From Humulus lupulus (Eukaryota; Streptophyta; Magnoliopsida; Rosales; Cannabaceae), in NCBI RefSeq assembly GCF_963169125.1, contig NC_084794.1:93293018-93357017 (forward strand): a stretch of 64,000 bases of DNA, given 5' to 3'. This document shows positions 44,840-58,260 of this stretch, in pieces. Within the stretch, counting starts at the first letter, position 1; each line of letters opens with the position of its first letter. Below the pieces are notes generated by a model. It searched no databases. It was given only the letters and a program-made list of their open reading frames with translations, and was not told the origin of the DNA. The translations under genes were made by a program, and so were the position numbers.

Positions 44840-45824
44840 TGTTAGGAAAATATATATTATTTCAATAGAAATGGTAAGAACTATTACAACTCTAGATAAA
44901 ATAATACAATAGATAAGGTAATATTTAAACAAGTGTTACAACTCTATTGCTCAAAATACAAATAAATAGAAAGATTTAGAAGATGAAGATCACAAACTCA
45001 AAATAATAATAATAATACAAGTAAATAAGAACAACAAGACCAAAAGAATGAAAATAACAATTAAAAGAACACAAACTCTCACACAACCAAAGTGTAGAGT
45101 AGTGTTGATCACCAACTTGAACAAGATTCAAGACCTTTGTCCGAAAACTTATTTTCTCATATTCTCTAAGCACTAAGGGATCTCTCAAGGAAATAGCTCT
45201 ATGGAATTATCAAGCCTATGTGGTGCATTTTCAGCCAAGTGTTTTGTAGATAAAAAATAGTGTGTCATACAAGTGAGCATTAGACTCCTATTTATAGAGT
45301 TTTGAGACACCTTTTGAATTTCAAATTCCACCAACCCCATGGCTGTTACCAATGATTAATTAGATGCTTATGGAATTAAAATAGAGATTTGGGAGTTACT
45401 TGACTGTTGGAAACATTCAAAATTAGATAAAACCGAAGTTTGGAAAATACTGTCAGTCATTCTGGCTGCGGCCTGAAAAACATTGGCAGCAGCTCAAGAC
45501 GTTTTTTCAGCTACCAATTTTCCAAATTTTCCAAAACGTTCCAAATTCACCCCACTTGATTTTGTAACTTCCATACACATTATGGGAGTTCAAATCACAT
45601 CTCTAACAACCATATCTCTTATGGCTTTGAGAAATTCAAATCAAAATGTGTAATATCAAATCTACACATTATTGGGTAATATTTGAGAGTTACAAATTTG
45701 TAATTGTTTTTGTAACTCCAAAATATGTCACATTTTGGCACATACATGTGTCCAATTTTATGACTCTCAATAATATGTTACAAGGTGTGACAAATCACAT
45801 TATGTCACATTATTTAATCTAACA
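44840..45824 (-). mobile_element. Solo LTR, copia-like (985 bp)
   Basis: On the minus strand it starts tgttagattaaataatgtga, a familiar start of plant copia LTRs, and ends in aacaatt-like sequence at the left edge (plus strand tgttagg). A four-base match ttat flanks both sides (44836-44839 and 45825-45828); a full 5-bp duplication is not clear. No internal region is present. Confidence 0.7.
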
Positions 45825-46134
45825 TTATATTATTTAAAATAATATAACAATTACAAAATATCATTATTATAATAATGTATAATACAAAACTAGAGATTTA
45901 ATAATTATATTAATATAAATTTAAATATTATAAAATATTATTATGGTAATAATAATTATATTAATATGAATTCAAATATTATTATAATAATATTTAATAC
46001 AAAACTAAATATTTAATAATTAAACCAATATAAATTTAAATATTATAAAATATAGTTACAATAATAATGTATAATACACAATCTAAATTTTTATTAAAAA
46101 AATTATCATTTATGTTTAAATAGGTTATCATACT
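45825..46134. repeat. A/T-rich dispersed repeat, left arm middle
   Basis: About 75-bp units of the type ttaataattatattaatataa...tattataaaata are repeated two to three times. The same text is found inverted at 50940-51160. Confidence 0.65.
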
Positions 46135-47056
46135 TGCTATCCTCGTTTCCTACCGTGGGCCCGGGACCGCGTTCCAAGCCCACTAATTGCCCAATTGAGG
46201 ATGGGCCCAGTCCAGGCCCGTTTGGCAAGGAGCAAGGTGGATATCGACAGCCTAATTCTGGGCGAGGCCCGGAAGGTGTCCGGGAAGTATTGTCCGGGAC
46301 GGTCATCCGGGAGACGGTTCAACTGGCTAGGGATAACAGTCGGGATCGGCACGAACGGTCCTGAAGCCTGGTAAACGATTCAAGCTCCTGGTGGATGATC
46401 CGGGCTCATGGTAAACGGAGAGGGACAGAGGTAAACGGACCCGAGTCGAGTCCCAAGGTTGGCACGATAAAGCGTCCATGACCCTGACTCCGCCCTGCGA
46501 AGCGTGGGAGTTGTCCCCACGTTTCACCTACGGAAAAGGCCACCTCGGGATTGTACGCCGCTGGTTCAGACCTGTGCTGCCACTGCTCTGACCAATCTTG
46601 TCCCCTGAATTTGTCTCACAATTCGAGATGCCCAGACCAAAAGCTCCAGTTTGTCGGATGATAGTTACGGTTTGGGCTGGCCCAATGGGCTCAAGTTAGC
46701 ATTTTTCTTTGATGTTTTAATTCTTCTGTATTGGGCTTCCGATAGAGAAGCCGGCAATATTTATACCTTTATTGGGCCCGGGTCAGCCCGGTCCATGCCC
46801 AGTGCTCCTGTGAACCTATAAATTCATGTAACGGAGCACTAGAGAAAGGACTTTGGGGGGCATATATACTGTTATTCTGCTGAAACTCAGAAAAAACTCC
46901 ATTGTTGTAGACTCTCTAAGTTCTAATACAACTGTCTCGTGGACTAAGGCTCATTAACGCCTAAACCATGTAAAAATCTTGCTTATAACCCCTAAGCTCT
47001 TTCTCTTAATCTCTCTGATCTTTTATTATTATAGTTTCCAAAAATCTCGGTAAACA
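46135..47056 (+). mobile_element. Solo LTR, Tat-type Ty3/gypsy (922 bp)
   Basis: Starts tgctatcctcg, ends tctcggtaaaca and is flanked by atact on both sides (46130-46134 and 47057-47061). TATA-like cctataaat lies at 46816-46824. It shares ctcgtggacta and taacgcct.aaccatgtaaaaa with the Tat-2 LTR but is otherwise different, so it is a related family. GC-richer than its surroundings, which explains small open frames at 46106-46527. Confidence 0.9.
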
Positions 47057-47545
47057 ATACTATATATATTTTAAAAAATCATAAACTATATTTTGGTTTA
47101 ATTTTTCATTTAATATGTGCATGTCATTCTTTTATATATAATATTGTTTATTTATTTGACAATAATACAAATTTAATAAAACCAATTATTACATTCTATA
47201 AATAAGACTAAGTAAATGTGCAATGCACGTTTGCTTAGTTTTAAAGTTCTAAACATTGTCTATAATTTTAATAAAAATTTGTTCACTATTTTTTTAAATA
47301 TATATATAATAGAATGAATTATAGTTCTATAATATATATATAAAGATTTATATCAATAATCTCTACATATATGACATCTTACATAACATTGATATAGATA
47401 TATATTTACATGACTACATGACATATGTATAAAATACAATAATACTTAAAAAGAAATTAATACTAGAAATAAAATAAGAATAGAAAAAGTCATAATGTAG
47501 ACAGTAGTATACATGTATCAACTATTTTTAATTTCTAATGTATGT
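47057..47545. repeat. A/T-rich dispersed repeat, left arm inner part
   Basis: The text ttttggtttaatttttc, cattcttttatatataat and aagtaaatgtgc recurs inverted at about 50520-50690. No gene. Confidence 0.65.
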
Positions 47546-49507
47546 TGATGGACCCAAAACAGGTATGTTTTAAATATTTATATCGCAAGCGCACGAATCG
47601 TTCATATAGAATAGTGATCGTGTAAGCAAGGATGTCGAACCCAAATGAGTTGTCTAAAATAAAAAAGAAAACTATTTTAAACCAAAATTAATAAATTCTA
47701 ACATAGCTCCAAAGATTGATGAGATTTTTGTATAATGAAAATAAAATAAAATATAATAATAAAGATATTAAAGACAATATATATAACTAAATTAATAATA
47801 GAAATCAAGATAGTAAAAGAAATATTATTAAGATAATAGAATCTACAAAATATAAGTTCAATAATATTTAAAAGTTCATTGATTCCCAAGTTTTAGTGAT
47901 AGTTAAAATAAATCAAACTATCATTGTTCAAATAGATTTATAATTTTAAGCACAAATTACTTCTAAAAAAATCATAATTTTCTTCACTTTTCAAAAAGTT
48001 ATAATTTCAAAGTATTTAATGTAAATCAACCTAATGAAATAACAAATAAATCAATGAACATTATTTATAAGGCAAAACATAACATTTTTGTTCTAAGCAT
48101 GGATGTGTATAATTTAATGATACATCTTACTTAAAGAATATAATGTTTTTGCACTAATGAAGAACATAGTGTAAATGTGTGCTAACAATCCAAAATACAT
48201 GATATTTAAGATGAAAGAAGATATTTGAAGAAGAAAATTCCATAAACTTTGTTGCACAAAATGGGAAATCAACATACAAAATAAACACTATCTAGTTACA
48301 AATTGTTTCATCATCACCTTAATAATCTTAAAAATATTAGAAACTCATAACTAGAATAGAAAATACAAACAAAAAAAATTACAAACATAACTTAGGAAAA
48401 TTTGGAGGAAAACCCCCAAATTGTTCCTCTAAAAATAAATAGAAAATAACCAAAAAGAAGAAGAAGATGAAGAGAATAGAGAGGTTTTGAAAGTGTAGAA
48501 TGTGAGTGTAAAACTCCTCTCCCCCCAAATCAAGCACACCCAAATCCCTTATTTATAGCAAAAAAAAAAAGAGGCATTAAAATAACCAATTTAAATTAAT
48601 TAAATTGATTAAATTAATTATAATTTGGCAAATAGGGGTAAATTGTAGGGTGTAATGATAATTTTTGGGTAAAATGTGTAGAAAGTGGGGTAAAAATGTT
48701 GCATTTTTAAACAATGGGGACAATGTTTTTGTAGGCTCAAGAGGAAATAAAGAGGAAAGTGGTTGTGGGATGTGGTAAGTGCTGGCTGCTGGTGGCATAT
48801 GGGGGCGTTGGGCCTATGTTGGGCCTGGTTGGAGATTTTTGGCTGAAGGGGAAAAACGGCTGGGTTGACAGATGCTTGGGAAGGCTCAGCTAGGAAGATG
48901 GCTCCAGTGGCTCCAGGTGTGTGGGAGAAGGCTAAGGACTGAAGCTTGGGAAGCTGCTGGCAGAAGCTTCACGTGTGGGCCTGGGATTTCGGCAGGCGGA
49001 AGGAAGGCAGCAGGCACGGCTGGGCAGGGAACGGGCTTGGCGACTTGGGCCTTGGCTGAATGGAGGATTGGTGGCATTGGGCCTAGTATGCTTATGGTAT
49101 TTCAATAATACCATTTTTCCTTTCTTTTCTTGTTTTCTATCATTTGTAAAGTACCAAAATTGCCATACATTTCCTAGAAAATAAATCATAATAAAATATT
49201 TTCAACTATAAAATAAATTAATTTAATTATTTGAAAATATTAATTATAACTTAATTTATATTTAACATTTAAGTTCAATAATACAACATTTTTTTGCCTC
49301 AAATTAAACAACAATAATTCAAATAATTAACTACAACATTTTAAAACAAAATAACTATAAAAACACACAAAAAAAATTATAAAATCAAAATCAACCCAAT
49401 TAATTCAAAATTACTTTAAAACTTAATAAATCAATTAAAAACTCACGAATTAAGCAACAATTAGCACATAAAAAGTGGTAAAATAACTCTATTTTATAGA
49501 ATTATCA
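47546..49507 (-). mobile_element. Solo LTR, Athila-like (1,962 bp)
   Basis: Flanked by the exact duplication tatgt (47541-47545 and 49508-49512). On the minus strand it starts tgataattctataaaa and ends near the phrase gtgcgcttgcgatataaat, typical of Athila-type LTR ends. Its overall design (A/T-rich ends, GC-richer block at 48780-49080) matches the Athila LTR at 33863-35619. No internal region remains. The open frames at 48872-49189 are chance. Confidence 0.88.
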
Positions 49508-50073
49508 TATGTCGCAATGTTCTTTAGTGAATTTGATGAAGGAAAAAAGCTCCAATCACTTGATAAAAAATAAGCTGTCACACAAATTTATAAGATAAAA
49601 AAAATGATATGTATGCCTTTATTATTTTTAAATAAATATGATTTAATTATTTAAATTATCATAAAATATCTTACAAATATCCTATTTTAATTAATTAATT
49701 TATTTATTCTTGTTTAAGTTTATGTTTGTTCTAGTTTTTGAATTTGGCAGTGACAACAAAATATTATATATTATATGTTTAATATAATATTAAGTTTAAG
49801 TTTAATTAAATTTTATTTAAGTTATAAAATGTATGGTTTTATTATTTTTAAATAATTATCATTGTAAAATATCTCAAAAAATATCATATTTTAATTTGTT
49901 TATTTATTTAATTTTATTTAAGTTTAAATCATGTTTACAATTTATAATTAAATATAAGTATATTATGTTAAATGTAAGAATATTCAGTTAAAGTTAACAG
50001 AAAAAAAATAAAAAACCATTAAAACCAAGAATTTTCGTTCTCTACACACTTTTTATATAGAAGATATATATAT
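49508..50073. repeat. A/T-rich repeat with element-like end
   Basis: No gene. The end at about 49995-50073 (accaagaattttcg, cacactttttatata) resembles 60810-60860 in the same orientation, so two copies of one A/T-rich element end are present. Confidence 0.5.
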
Positions 50074-50478
50074 GAGAAATTACTCATTTGGCACCCTGTG
50101 TTTTGGCAAAGTATTGTCTTGATACCCTCTTTTTTCAATAATGCTACCATGTATTTTAAAATCATACATATTTGGTACCCTAGACTCATATTTAATAAAT
50201 AAAATTTTGTCAACATGACCAAACTATCATCAATTATATGTAATTAAGTAATTAAATTTGAATTTGAAACTCATACAATTGAGAGCAGTTAGATTAAATT
50301 GGTAAAATTCTATTAATTAAATTTGTGTTTAGTGTACCAAATATGTACGATTTTAAAATATAGGGTACCAAATATGTATGATTTCAAAATACATGGTACT
50401 AAATGAGCATTATTGTAAATACAGGGTACCAAAATGATACTTTACAAAAACATAGGGTACCAAATGGTTTACTACCCT
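50074..50478. mobile_element. MITE with long terminal inverted repeats
   Basis: The left end (aaattactcatttggcacc, then ctgtgttttggcaaagtatt) and the inverted right end (agtaaaccatttggtaccc, then tatgttttgtaaagtat-like text) pair over roughly 150 bases, with repeated atacatatttggtaccct inside each arm. It is about 400 bp and non-coding. Flanks are ta-rich, so the target duplication is ambiguous. Confidence 0.75.
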
Positions 50479-51160
50479 ATATATATATTTATACTAGATA
50501 CAAACAACTTGTACTGGGCACATTTACTTAATTTTGTTTACTATATATTTTTTAAAATTTGTATAATTATCATATAAATTTTAAATAAATAAACAATATT
50601 ATATATAAAAGAATGACATAAACATATTAGAAGAAAAATTAAACCAAAACATTGTTTATGATTTTAAAATATATATATATAAATATAATGATAACCATTT
50701 ATTTCACAAACTACCCTATTTAATGAACAAAGCATTCACGATATTATTTAAATTACACATAAATGATTGGAGAGTAAGCTTGTTTATTCTTGATAGAAGA
50801 TAAATGTTATTTTAATTTCTTATGTAGTTACACAGTCATACTATTTATATACACATGACACTTATATATATATAATATATTTATAATATTTATTGTAATT
50901 CAATATGAATATATATATATAAGTTAGATTAAATAAAAAAATAACATGTTTTCTTTTTAAATATAAATGTAATTTTTTTTAATAAAAATTAAGATTATGT
51001 ATTATATATAATTATTATAATGATATTTTATACTATTTAAATTTATATTAATATAATTATTAAATATTTAGTCTTGTATTAAATATTAGTATAATAATAA
51101 TATTTTATAATATTTGAATTCATATTAATATAATTAGTAAAAAAAATTAGGATTATATAT
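50479..51160. repeat. A/T-rich dispersed repeat, right arm
   Basis: Inverted counterpart of 45825-47230. No gene seen. Confidence 0.6.
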
Positions 51161-51550
51161 TGTTATACCCAAAATTCGGCACTTTTACGTGGTGCCCAGC
51201 AAAGCGATGACGTGTCAAGACAAAGTGTCAGGGCACAACAGTCACCACCAGTCACCGTGAGGAGTGGCCCACGCCACTCCCATACTCAAGAAGAGGTAGG
51301 ATTCACCAGTACTGACCTATTTCTCCTATCGTGTGAAGCCAAATGATCCCCAAATGGCCACACCAACATCAATCGTAAGAAGAAAAAGGCCCTAGCCAAT
51401 CTCCCTAGCCAAACGCACAAGTCAGACCAACACACATCACAAGGATCAACTAAATTCGTCATCAGCAATAGCTGGTCCCTGAGGCCATTGCCAGTCGTCT
51501 GTCATTGGTCTCCAGTTGCCGGTCGCAGATCGTGGTCCACAATCGCCATG

Positions 51551-53851
51551 TGTAACACCCTACTAAATCAGGACAATTACATTGTGTCTTTAAAATTGTG
51601 CTAGACTCATTAAGCGAGTCGTTTTGACTAAAACGTGTAGTTAGAGTTAATTACAAAATTTTCTATAAAGTTTTTGGTCAAATGATTGATACTTTTCATT
51701 AAAGGATTTCGTATAAACACGGGATCCCAAAAAAATGTTTATAATTGATACAAGGGAAAATAAACAAAGCACATGACAATCGTCCTAAGCGGCAAAACTA
51801 CTAAACCCTAGCTTTCTAAAAGAAGTCTCGATCGTTGGCGTGAAGCAGGTTGCCGATGTACACATCGCCCCAGAAGCTCTCCAACTCATTGCTGGTCCAG
51901 CTTCCCCTTGCCGTTACCTGCACCACGTAGCACCTGTGAGCCAAGGCCAAGCAAGAAAACTCAATCAAGCATACAGACAATCAACAAATTACAATTATAA
52001 ACAACTTGCTTAATAATTAGAAACAATGCTCAACAATATTTGATTTATTTATGCGACCATAGGGCCACCCAAGTGCATATCGCACTTGCTTCGTTCAGAC
52101 AGATAAAGAGCCAGACAAGTGTAACTCAAGCGACCATAGGGCCGTACCAGTGCGTACCACACTTCTAGGTATAAATAGACATACATTGCATACATAACTC
52201 AACTATGTAAAGCAGAGTTATTCATGCTCAAACAAACATTTCAAAATAGAATTATAACCATGTTCAATCACAGGGGGCTCAAGCCCTACTTTCAACAGTG
52301 GTGCAATTTTCTTACCTCAAGTTTCGTGCGAATGACGATACTGCCTCAAGTACAATCCTAATCCCGAGCCTTGCAGAAATCTAGTCACAACATAAACATA
52401 TTCCTATTAGGGATTGAATCTAAATCTCGAGGCTCACCTCGAACCCTAGCTTATAGAGCTACTATTCCCAGTTTTCGGGACATTAGAAATGTCCCCGAGC
52501 CCCTAAGTGGGCCCCCAAATGGATTCCCGAACCTCCTGAGCCTTAATCCTAAAATCAACAAAACTAGTTTTCGAGGCACCTGGCGCGATCGTGCCTGCCC
52601 CTGGCGCGGTCACACTCACATACAATTTGGGGTTTCTGAGGTATTGGCGTGGTCGCGCCAAAGACCACGAGACCCCAAATCAAAACCCAATTCCTATGGT
52701 TCTGGGACCTTAGTGTGGTTGTGCCAGAACCTAGTGCAGTCGCGCTAGGTCACCATGACCCCAAAATTACCCAGAAACTCAAGTGTTCTTCCCCAAATTC
52801 AAGAACCACGATTCCCCTGCATACCAGACCCAGAAAATCGACCCCAAACAAACTTCCAACAAGTTTATGACCACAAAACACCCTATACAACCCTAACAAC
52901 CTAATCCCAATATTAATATACCACCAAAACTCACTCAAACTCATCAAACACAACCAAACACCAAAAATTCCCTAGAAGCATCAAACTTTCAGAATTTACC
53001 TTAACCTCAAATTGACCAAGAACACCTCAAAGAAGAAATGAAAAACAAAGAAAATAATCCATACCTCCTATGAATTTCAAAATATCTGGTGTGGATATGC
53101 TTTGGGTAACTCCTAACCCTCCTAAATACTTCAATTCTTTTAGGAATTTCCCTCAAATTCCAAACTTACACTTGGCTCTTGTGTTTAGTGTCCTTGAGTG
53201 AGCTCTTGAAAGTGACCAAGGAGAAGAGTGAGTATGTTGAATGTGAAAGGAAGGCTGCTGCCTATTTTTAGCCTAACCCTTGGTCAAATGACCATTATAC
53301 CCTCCCCACTTAACTTTTCTTTAAAGTACCCCAAGGGAAAAATGATCATTTACCTTAAGTTCCAACTAAACTTCAAATTTTACCTATGATTCCCAATTTA
53401 ATCCTCTAATCTTTCACACATAGATATTTCACCAATTATTTTATCTACCAATGCTTCCCATTTTTTTTTAAAAAAAAAAAATACCCCTTGGCCACCCCGA
53501 GCCAAGTCTAAATTTATGTTGTGACTTTTCCGTTAAATTGCTCATAAGGATCGACTTAAGCCAAATATCGCAAATATATCCACATAATAATGTGTTCTCA
53601 ATCACATAACACATATAATTAAAATTATACCCTCAATGGGTTAAAATTACAAAAATTCCCTTTTTAACGAAAATGGGCCCACAAGCATATTTAAAACACA
53701 TAAACATGCATAAGTAGTCATATCATAATATAACTCATATATGTCACATAATCACCCATATATTCAATTAAATTCACATAAAAGTCCAATTATGCCCTCC
53801 TGGCACGCTAATCAAGGCACTAAGCCTTATTAGCAAATTTGGGACGTTACA
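51551..53851 (-). mobile_element. Solo LTR, 2.3 kb, tgtaac...gttaca family (copy A)
   Basis: Flanked by the exact duplication ccatg (51546-51550 and 53852-53856). On the minus strand it starts tgtaacgtcccaaatttgct and ends in gggtgttaca. It aligns with the plus-strand copy at 61872-63823 along its length, for example cacattattatgtggatata and ttggagagct.ctggggcga. The ends and length suit a Tekay/Del-like chromovirus LTR, which is an inference. Small open frames inside are chance. Confidence 0.88.
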
Positions 53852-53897
53852 CCATGGGTCCTCGCCTCTCGTCGGTGGCCCTTGTCACCCAAGCTTT

Positions 53898-54761
53898 TAT
53901 TGGAGGAGAGTGAGATAACACCACCTCAATATATAGAATCTACACAAAATATGGATTGACAGAGACTTAAAATAGATTGAGAAAGAACATGCAACCCCAA
54001 GCAGAACAATGGTGTTATTCAACTTTGATGAAGCCTCAAAAACCCTAGACAAGACCACCACTTTGAGAAAATCCTTAGAGAAAACCAAACACAAACCAAG
54101 GCTTATACACGTTGCAAAATGTTGTCCCAATACTCTATTTCCTAGCTACCATTGATGCTTGAGGCTTTCTCTTGAGGAAATGAGGATTGAGATTGAACAA
54201 TCCTTCAACTCTTAAAGTCAAGCACTTTCTTGGAGAAAACTAGAGATTCTTGGATCTAGAGAGAGAGAGAGAGAGAGGGTAGAGAGAGATTGGAGAGAGC
54301 GATCAAGTCTCCCAAAACACTGTTTTTGACCCTTATATAGAGTAGGCACTGTTATTATGTCTAACCAATAGGATTAGACTTTAAAAAGATGTCATTATGA
54401 GCATTTACGATATTTCACGTAATACAACAGGCGATGGGTCGCCCCCATGCAGGCGATGTGTCGCCTGTTAGGGTTTCTTGAAACCCTAGCTTTCAGGCGA
54501 TGTCTCGCCTCTTGGGTGGTGACGTATCACCACCCTCTCTGACTTTGGACACTTCCAAAGGTCCCAAAAATGCTCTGAATGCCACCAAACTTTTTGGGAA
54601 CCCCTAAATACTCTCATGTATCACTTTGGACCCAAATTTGCATTTTATAAGTTCCTACAATTGAAGCTCAAATTTCACATCTTCTTTATGTGAATTTTAC
54701 TAAGTGTTTATACCTTGCTTGTAATTTAACACTTATCATTTGTATTTAACCAATCATAACA
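53898..54761 (-). repeat. 3' LTR of the copia element
   Basis: Aligns with 59261-60141 throughout (gagtgagataaca..., aggcgatg.tcgcc, cttatcatttgtatttaacc). Contains a gagagaga tract at 54262-54280 and shares the right-hand terminus caatcataaca. Confidence 0.9.
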
Positions 54762-55355
54762 ATCCTCCACTTGGTTAAATACAAGCCTCATTCTCTAGCT
54801 TAAACAGTTTTGGTGCATAAAATAAAGTGCCTTTCGGTTTGAATTTTACCTTGGTGAAAATACCGCAAAGTTTTATCGAAATCATTGGTTGCTTAAAGCT
54901 TGAATCAAGTATTCCATTTGATAAAACCAGTGATACCTCACACACCTCCACCACCTCTTTTATTTTCCCACTTTATCACTTAGCACTATCATGGCCATGT
55001 GCTCATCTCTTCATGGACTTTCTGGGGAGAAATTCCAACTCCCATGAGAGGCAACACCACCTCTATGTCCACATAGGTGAAGTTATTACAACATCTTTCC
55101 TGCCTTTATAGATGTTTGTTACACTCAACTGAACTTCATTAAAAGCCCTAACCCTAACTTTGTAGCAACCAACACTAACCATCTCGGATGGAACTCATCA
55201 TAAATTTTAGTGTTGAAATTATTCACTTATCAATGACTTGTTCCTACCTATTGAACTCTTTCCCTTGATTTGTACAAGTTGAGAGTTGGGTTTCCATCAT
55301 TGGTGAATATATTGTTCTAGGAGTTTCAATCCCATCCCTTTTGAAGTAGAACTTA

Positions 55356-56160
55356 CTAACTTCTCACAAGAGGTTTTGTAAATGGATCTACTAAGTTCTC
55401 ACTTGTCTTAACATTTGAGATTGATATGATTCCATTGTGAATCAATTGTCTACCATATTCATGTCTTAGACTAATGTGTCTAGTATTTCCATTATTCTCT
55501 AGCAAGTGCAGATTGACTATCACAATGTATTGAAATTGTTGATACAATATCCAAAGTTAAAGGAATATCCATCATGAGATTCCTAAGCCACTCGGCCTCT
55601 TTTCTAGTTGTTGCTAAAGCTATAAACTTCTCTTCCATGGTTGAGTGTGATATACACGTTTGCTTCTTGGATCCCCATGAGATTGCACCTCCTCCAAGAG
55701 TAAACACACAATTGGTGGTGGAGAGATTATCACCAACTTTCGATATTCAATTAGCATCGGAATATCCTTCAAGTATCTTTGAAAATTTGTATAGTGAAGA
55801 CTATACCCTTTGGTACCCTTAAAGATAGCCAATAATACTCTCAATAGCTTTCCAATGCTTGATACTAGGATTGCTAGTAAACCTACTAAGTTTACTAACC
55901 GCATATGCAATATCCGCTCTTGTGCAATGAACAACGTTCATTAGGCTACCTATTGCACTTGCATATTCCAATTGAGCCACCGCTCTTCCTTCATTCTTTT
56001 CAAACTTCATGTTTGAATCAATTGGTGTATGTGCCTCTTTTATTTTGAGATACTGAATATGTCGAGCACTTTCTCAACATAGTGGGTTTGACTCAACACA
56101 AAACCCACACTATTCCTTCTAACTTTGATACCTAGAATGATATCCACCTCTCCAAGGTCT
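55356..56160 (-). pseudogene. Copia RT end and RNase H, broken
   Basis: Overlapping minus-strand pieces in different frames encode [20 protein letters not shown] and [11 protein letters not shown] (RT-RNase H linker), then LGGGAISWGSKKQTCISHST and CDSQSALA (RNase H), then HISLRHEYGRQLI. Family order is kept, but several frameshifts break it. Confidence 0.8.
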
Positions 56161-56910
56161 TTCATTTAAAAGTTAGAAGATAGAAACCTCTTCGTTTCCA
56201 TTATTCCTTTCATGTCATTACTCAAAATCAACATATCATCTACTATAGACACACAAGTATGACATAGTCACCACAACTCTTAGAGTATAAGCACTTGTCC
56301 GCATTGTTGTGTCTAAACACATTAGAAAAAATGACGTTATCAAACTTCTCTTGCCATTTTTTGGAGCTTGTTTCAAACCATATAATGATTTGACAAGTCT
56401 ACACACTTTATGCTCATTTTCTTGAAGAAAAAAACCTTCCGGTTGCTCAATATAGACCTCCTCATCGAGATCCCCATTTAGGAATGATTTTTTGACATCC
56501 ATTTGGTGAACATAAAAGATTGTATGTAGATGATAAGGAAAACAACAACCTTATAGAAATAGTTCTTGCTACCGGTGCGCATGTGTCAAAGTAATATATT
56601 CATTCTCTTTGTTTGAATCCTTTGGCTACTAGCCTAGCCTTGAAGGTTTGTATGGTGCCATCGGTATGGTATTTCTTTCTAAATACCCATTTGCACCCAA
56701 TTGGTTTGGACCACTTTGGAAGGTCAACCAATTCTCAAGTGTGGTTTGACATAATTGAATCTATTTCATCATTAATTGCCTTCTTCCAAAAAGTGGAGTC
56801 CCTTGAGGACATTGCTTCTTTGAAAGTTTTGGGATCATCTTTTATTTGAAAAAATATTGGATGTTTCCAAGTAACTTCCTCATTATCACCTTCAACAAGG
56901 TATAGTGTCT
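56161..56910 (-). pseudogene. Copia reverse transcriptase, broken
   Basis: The piece 56236-56502 holds the first RT motif ([20 protein letters not shown]) and [13 protein letters not shown]. The catalytic VDD box is still visible in another frame near 56235-56245. The piece 56735-56941 holds the region before it (FKEAMSSRDSTFWKKAINDE). Frameshifts and stops separate the parts. Confidence 0.8.
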
Positions 56911-57768
56911 CTATTGGAGAAAACTTCTCACTTGATCCCAAATCTTTGAGCCTTTGGCTCCTTCTAGGAAATTGAGGTTGCTAGGAGTCTTCTCTTGAGG
57001 CTCTCTAGTTTTAGTTGGTTCTATCTTGTTGTCATCGCATGACATATTCTCAAAGAAATCAACCTCTTTAGATTCAATTATTACATTAGACTCCAAGTAT
57101 AATAATCTATATGCTTTGCTATTTTGGGCATAACCCACAAATGAACATCTTATAGCTCTTGGACTCAACTGGGTCCTTTTTGGATCGGTGCTCTTGCAAT
57201 AAGCAAGACACCCCCACACTTTAAGATAACCAATGTTTGGTTTATTTCCTTTCCATAACTCATATGGAGATATATTATTTTTCTTCATGGGAATACAATT
57301 CAAAATATGACAAGAGGATAGCAAGGCTTCACCCCATAAACTAAAATTCAATTTAGAGTGTAATAGCATAACATTAATCATCTCAATAAATGTTCTATTT
57401 TTTCTTTCTGCTATAACATTTTTTTGTGGAGTATGAGGGGTTGTACATTCATGAATTATTCCATGTTCTTCACAAAACAAGTTAAATTCATTCGAAAAAT
57501 ATTCACCACCCCTAATTCTTCTAAGCACTTTAATTTTCCTTTCAAGTTGATTTTCAACTTCCGCTTTATACACCTTAAACACATCAAATGCTTCATCTTT
57601 ATTTTTAAGCAAATATACATATGTGAACCTAGAGCAATCATCAATGAAAGTAATAAAATATCTACTTCCTCCTCTAGTCAACATTCCATTAAGTTCACAT
57701 AAATCATTATGTATCAAATCTAACAACTTAGAGTTTCTTTCAACACTAGGAAAATGTTTCTTTACCAT
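56911..57768 (-). pseudogene. Copia integrase, second catalytic Asp lost
   Basis: The longest remaining piece (285 codons) has the integrase core: DLCELNG with the first Asp, YFITFIDDCSRFTYVYLL, VIAERKNRTFIEM with the Glu, and C-terminal ELWKGNKPNIGYLKVWGCLA. At the second catalytic position it reads LRRIRGGEYFS, whereas copia integrases have S-D-R-G-G-E-Y/F; the essential Asp is gone. The element's own integrase would therefore be dead even without the stops elsewhere. Confidence 0.85.
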
Positions 57769-57882
57769 TTTAGATTTAACACATGTTTTAAAATTTTCAT
57801 GCTCAACATTATCACAATCAATTAATCCACATTTGATAGCCCTTTTAATTGTGCTAAATCTTATATGTGCAAGTCCAACATG

Positions 57883-58260
57883 TCACAAAGTAATAGAATT
57901 TGAGTCAAGCATATAACAATAAGAAGAGATTTTATTATTAACATTATCAATGGAAGTACAAAGTTTGAACATGCCATCACAAACATATCCCTTTCCCACA
58001 AATTCATTGTCCTTAGATAAAATGAACTTGCCGGATTCTATCGTAGCCTTGATTCCTGGTTTTCCATGTATATTTCCACTCACAAGGTTTCTACTCATTT
58101 CCGGTACACACAAAACATTGGTGAGTAGAACCTTCTTGCCGGATGTGAAGAACAAATCAACCGTTCTTTTTCCTTCAACCTTGGACCTTTTCTCATTGCC
58201 CATTTGGATTTCATGCCCTTTCTTTGAAGATTAAAGGTGTTGAATATAATTCTACCGTAG
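57883..58260 (-). pseudogene. Copia protease end and GAG-pre-integrase region, broken
   Basis: Encodes VLCVPEMSRNLVSG and FVGKGYVCDGMFKL, typical of the segment between protease and integrase. The zinc-binding H-x-GLAHI region just downstream (57845-57885) is in a different frame. Confidence 0.7.

Noticed and set aside
48872..49189. Overlapping frames with tryptophan- and glycine-rich text
   Set aside because: They lie in the GC-richer part of an Athila-like solo LTR.
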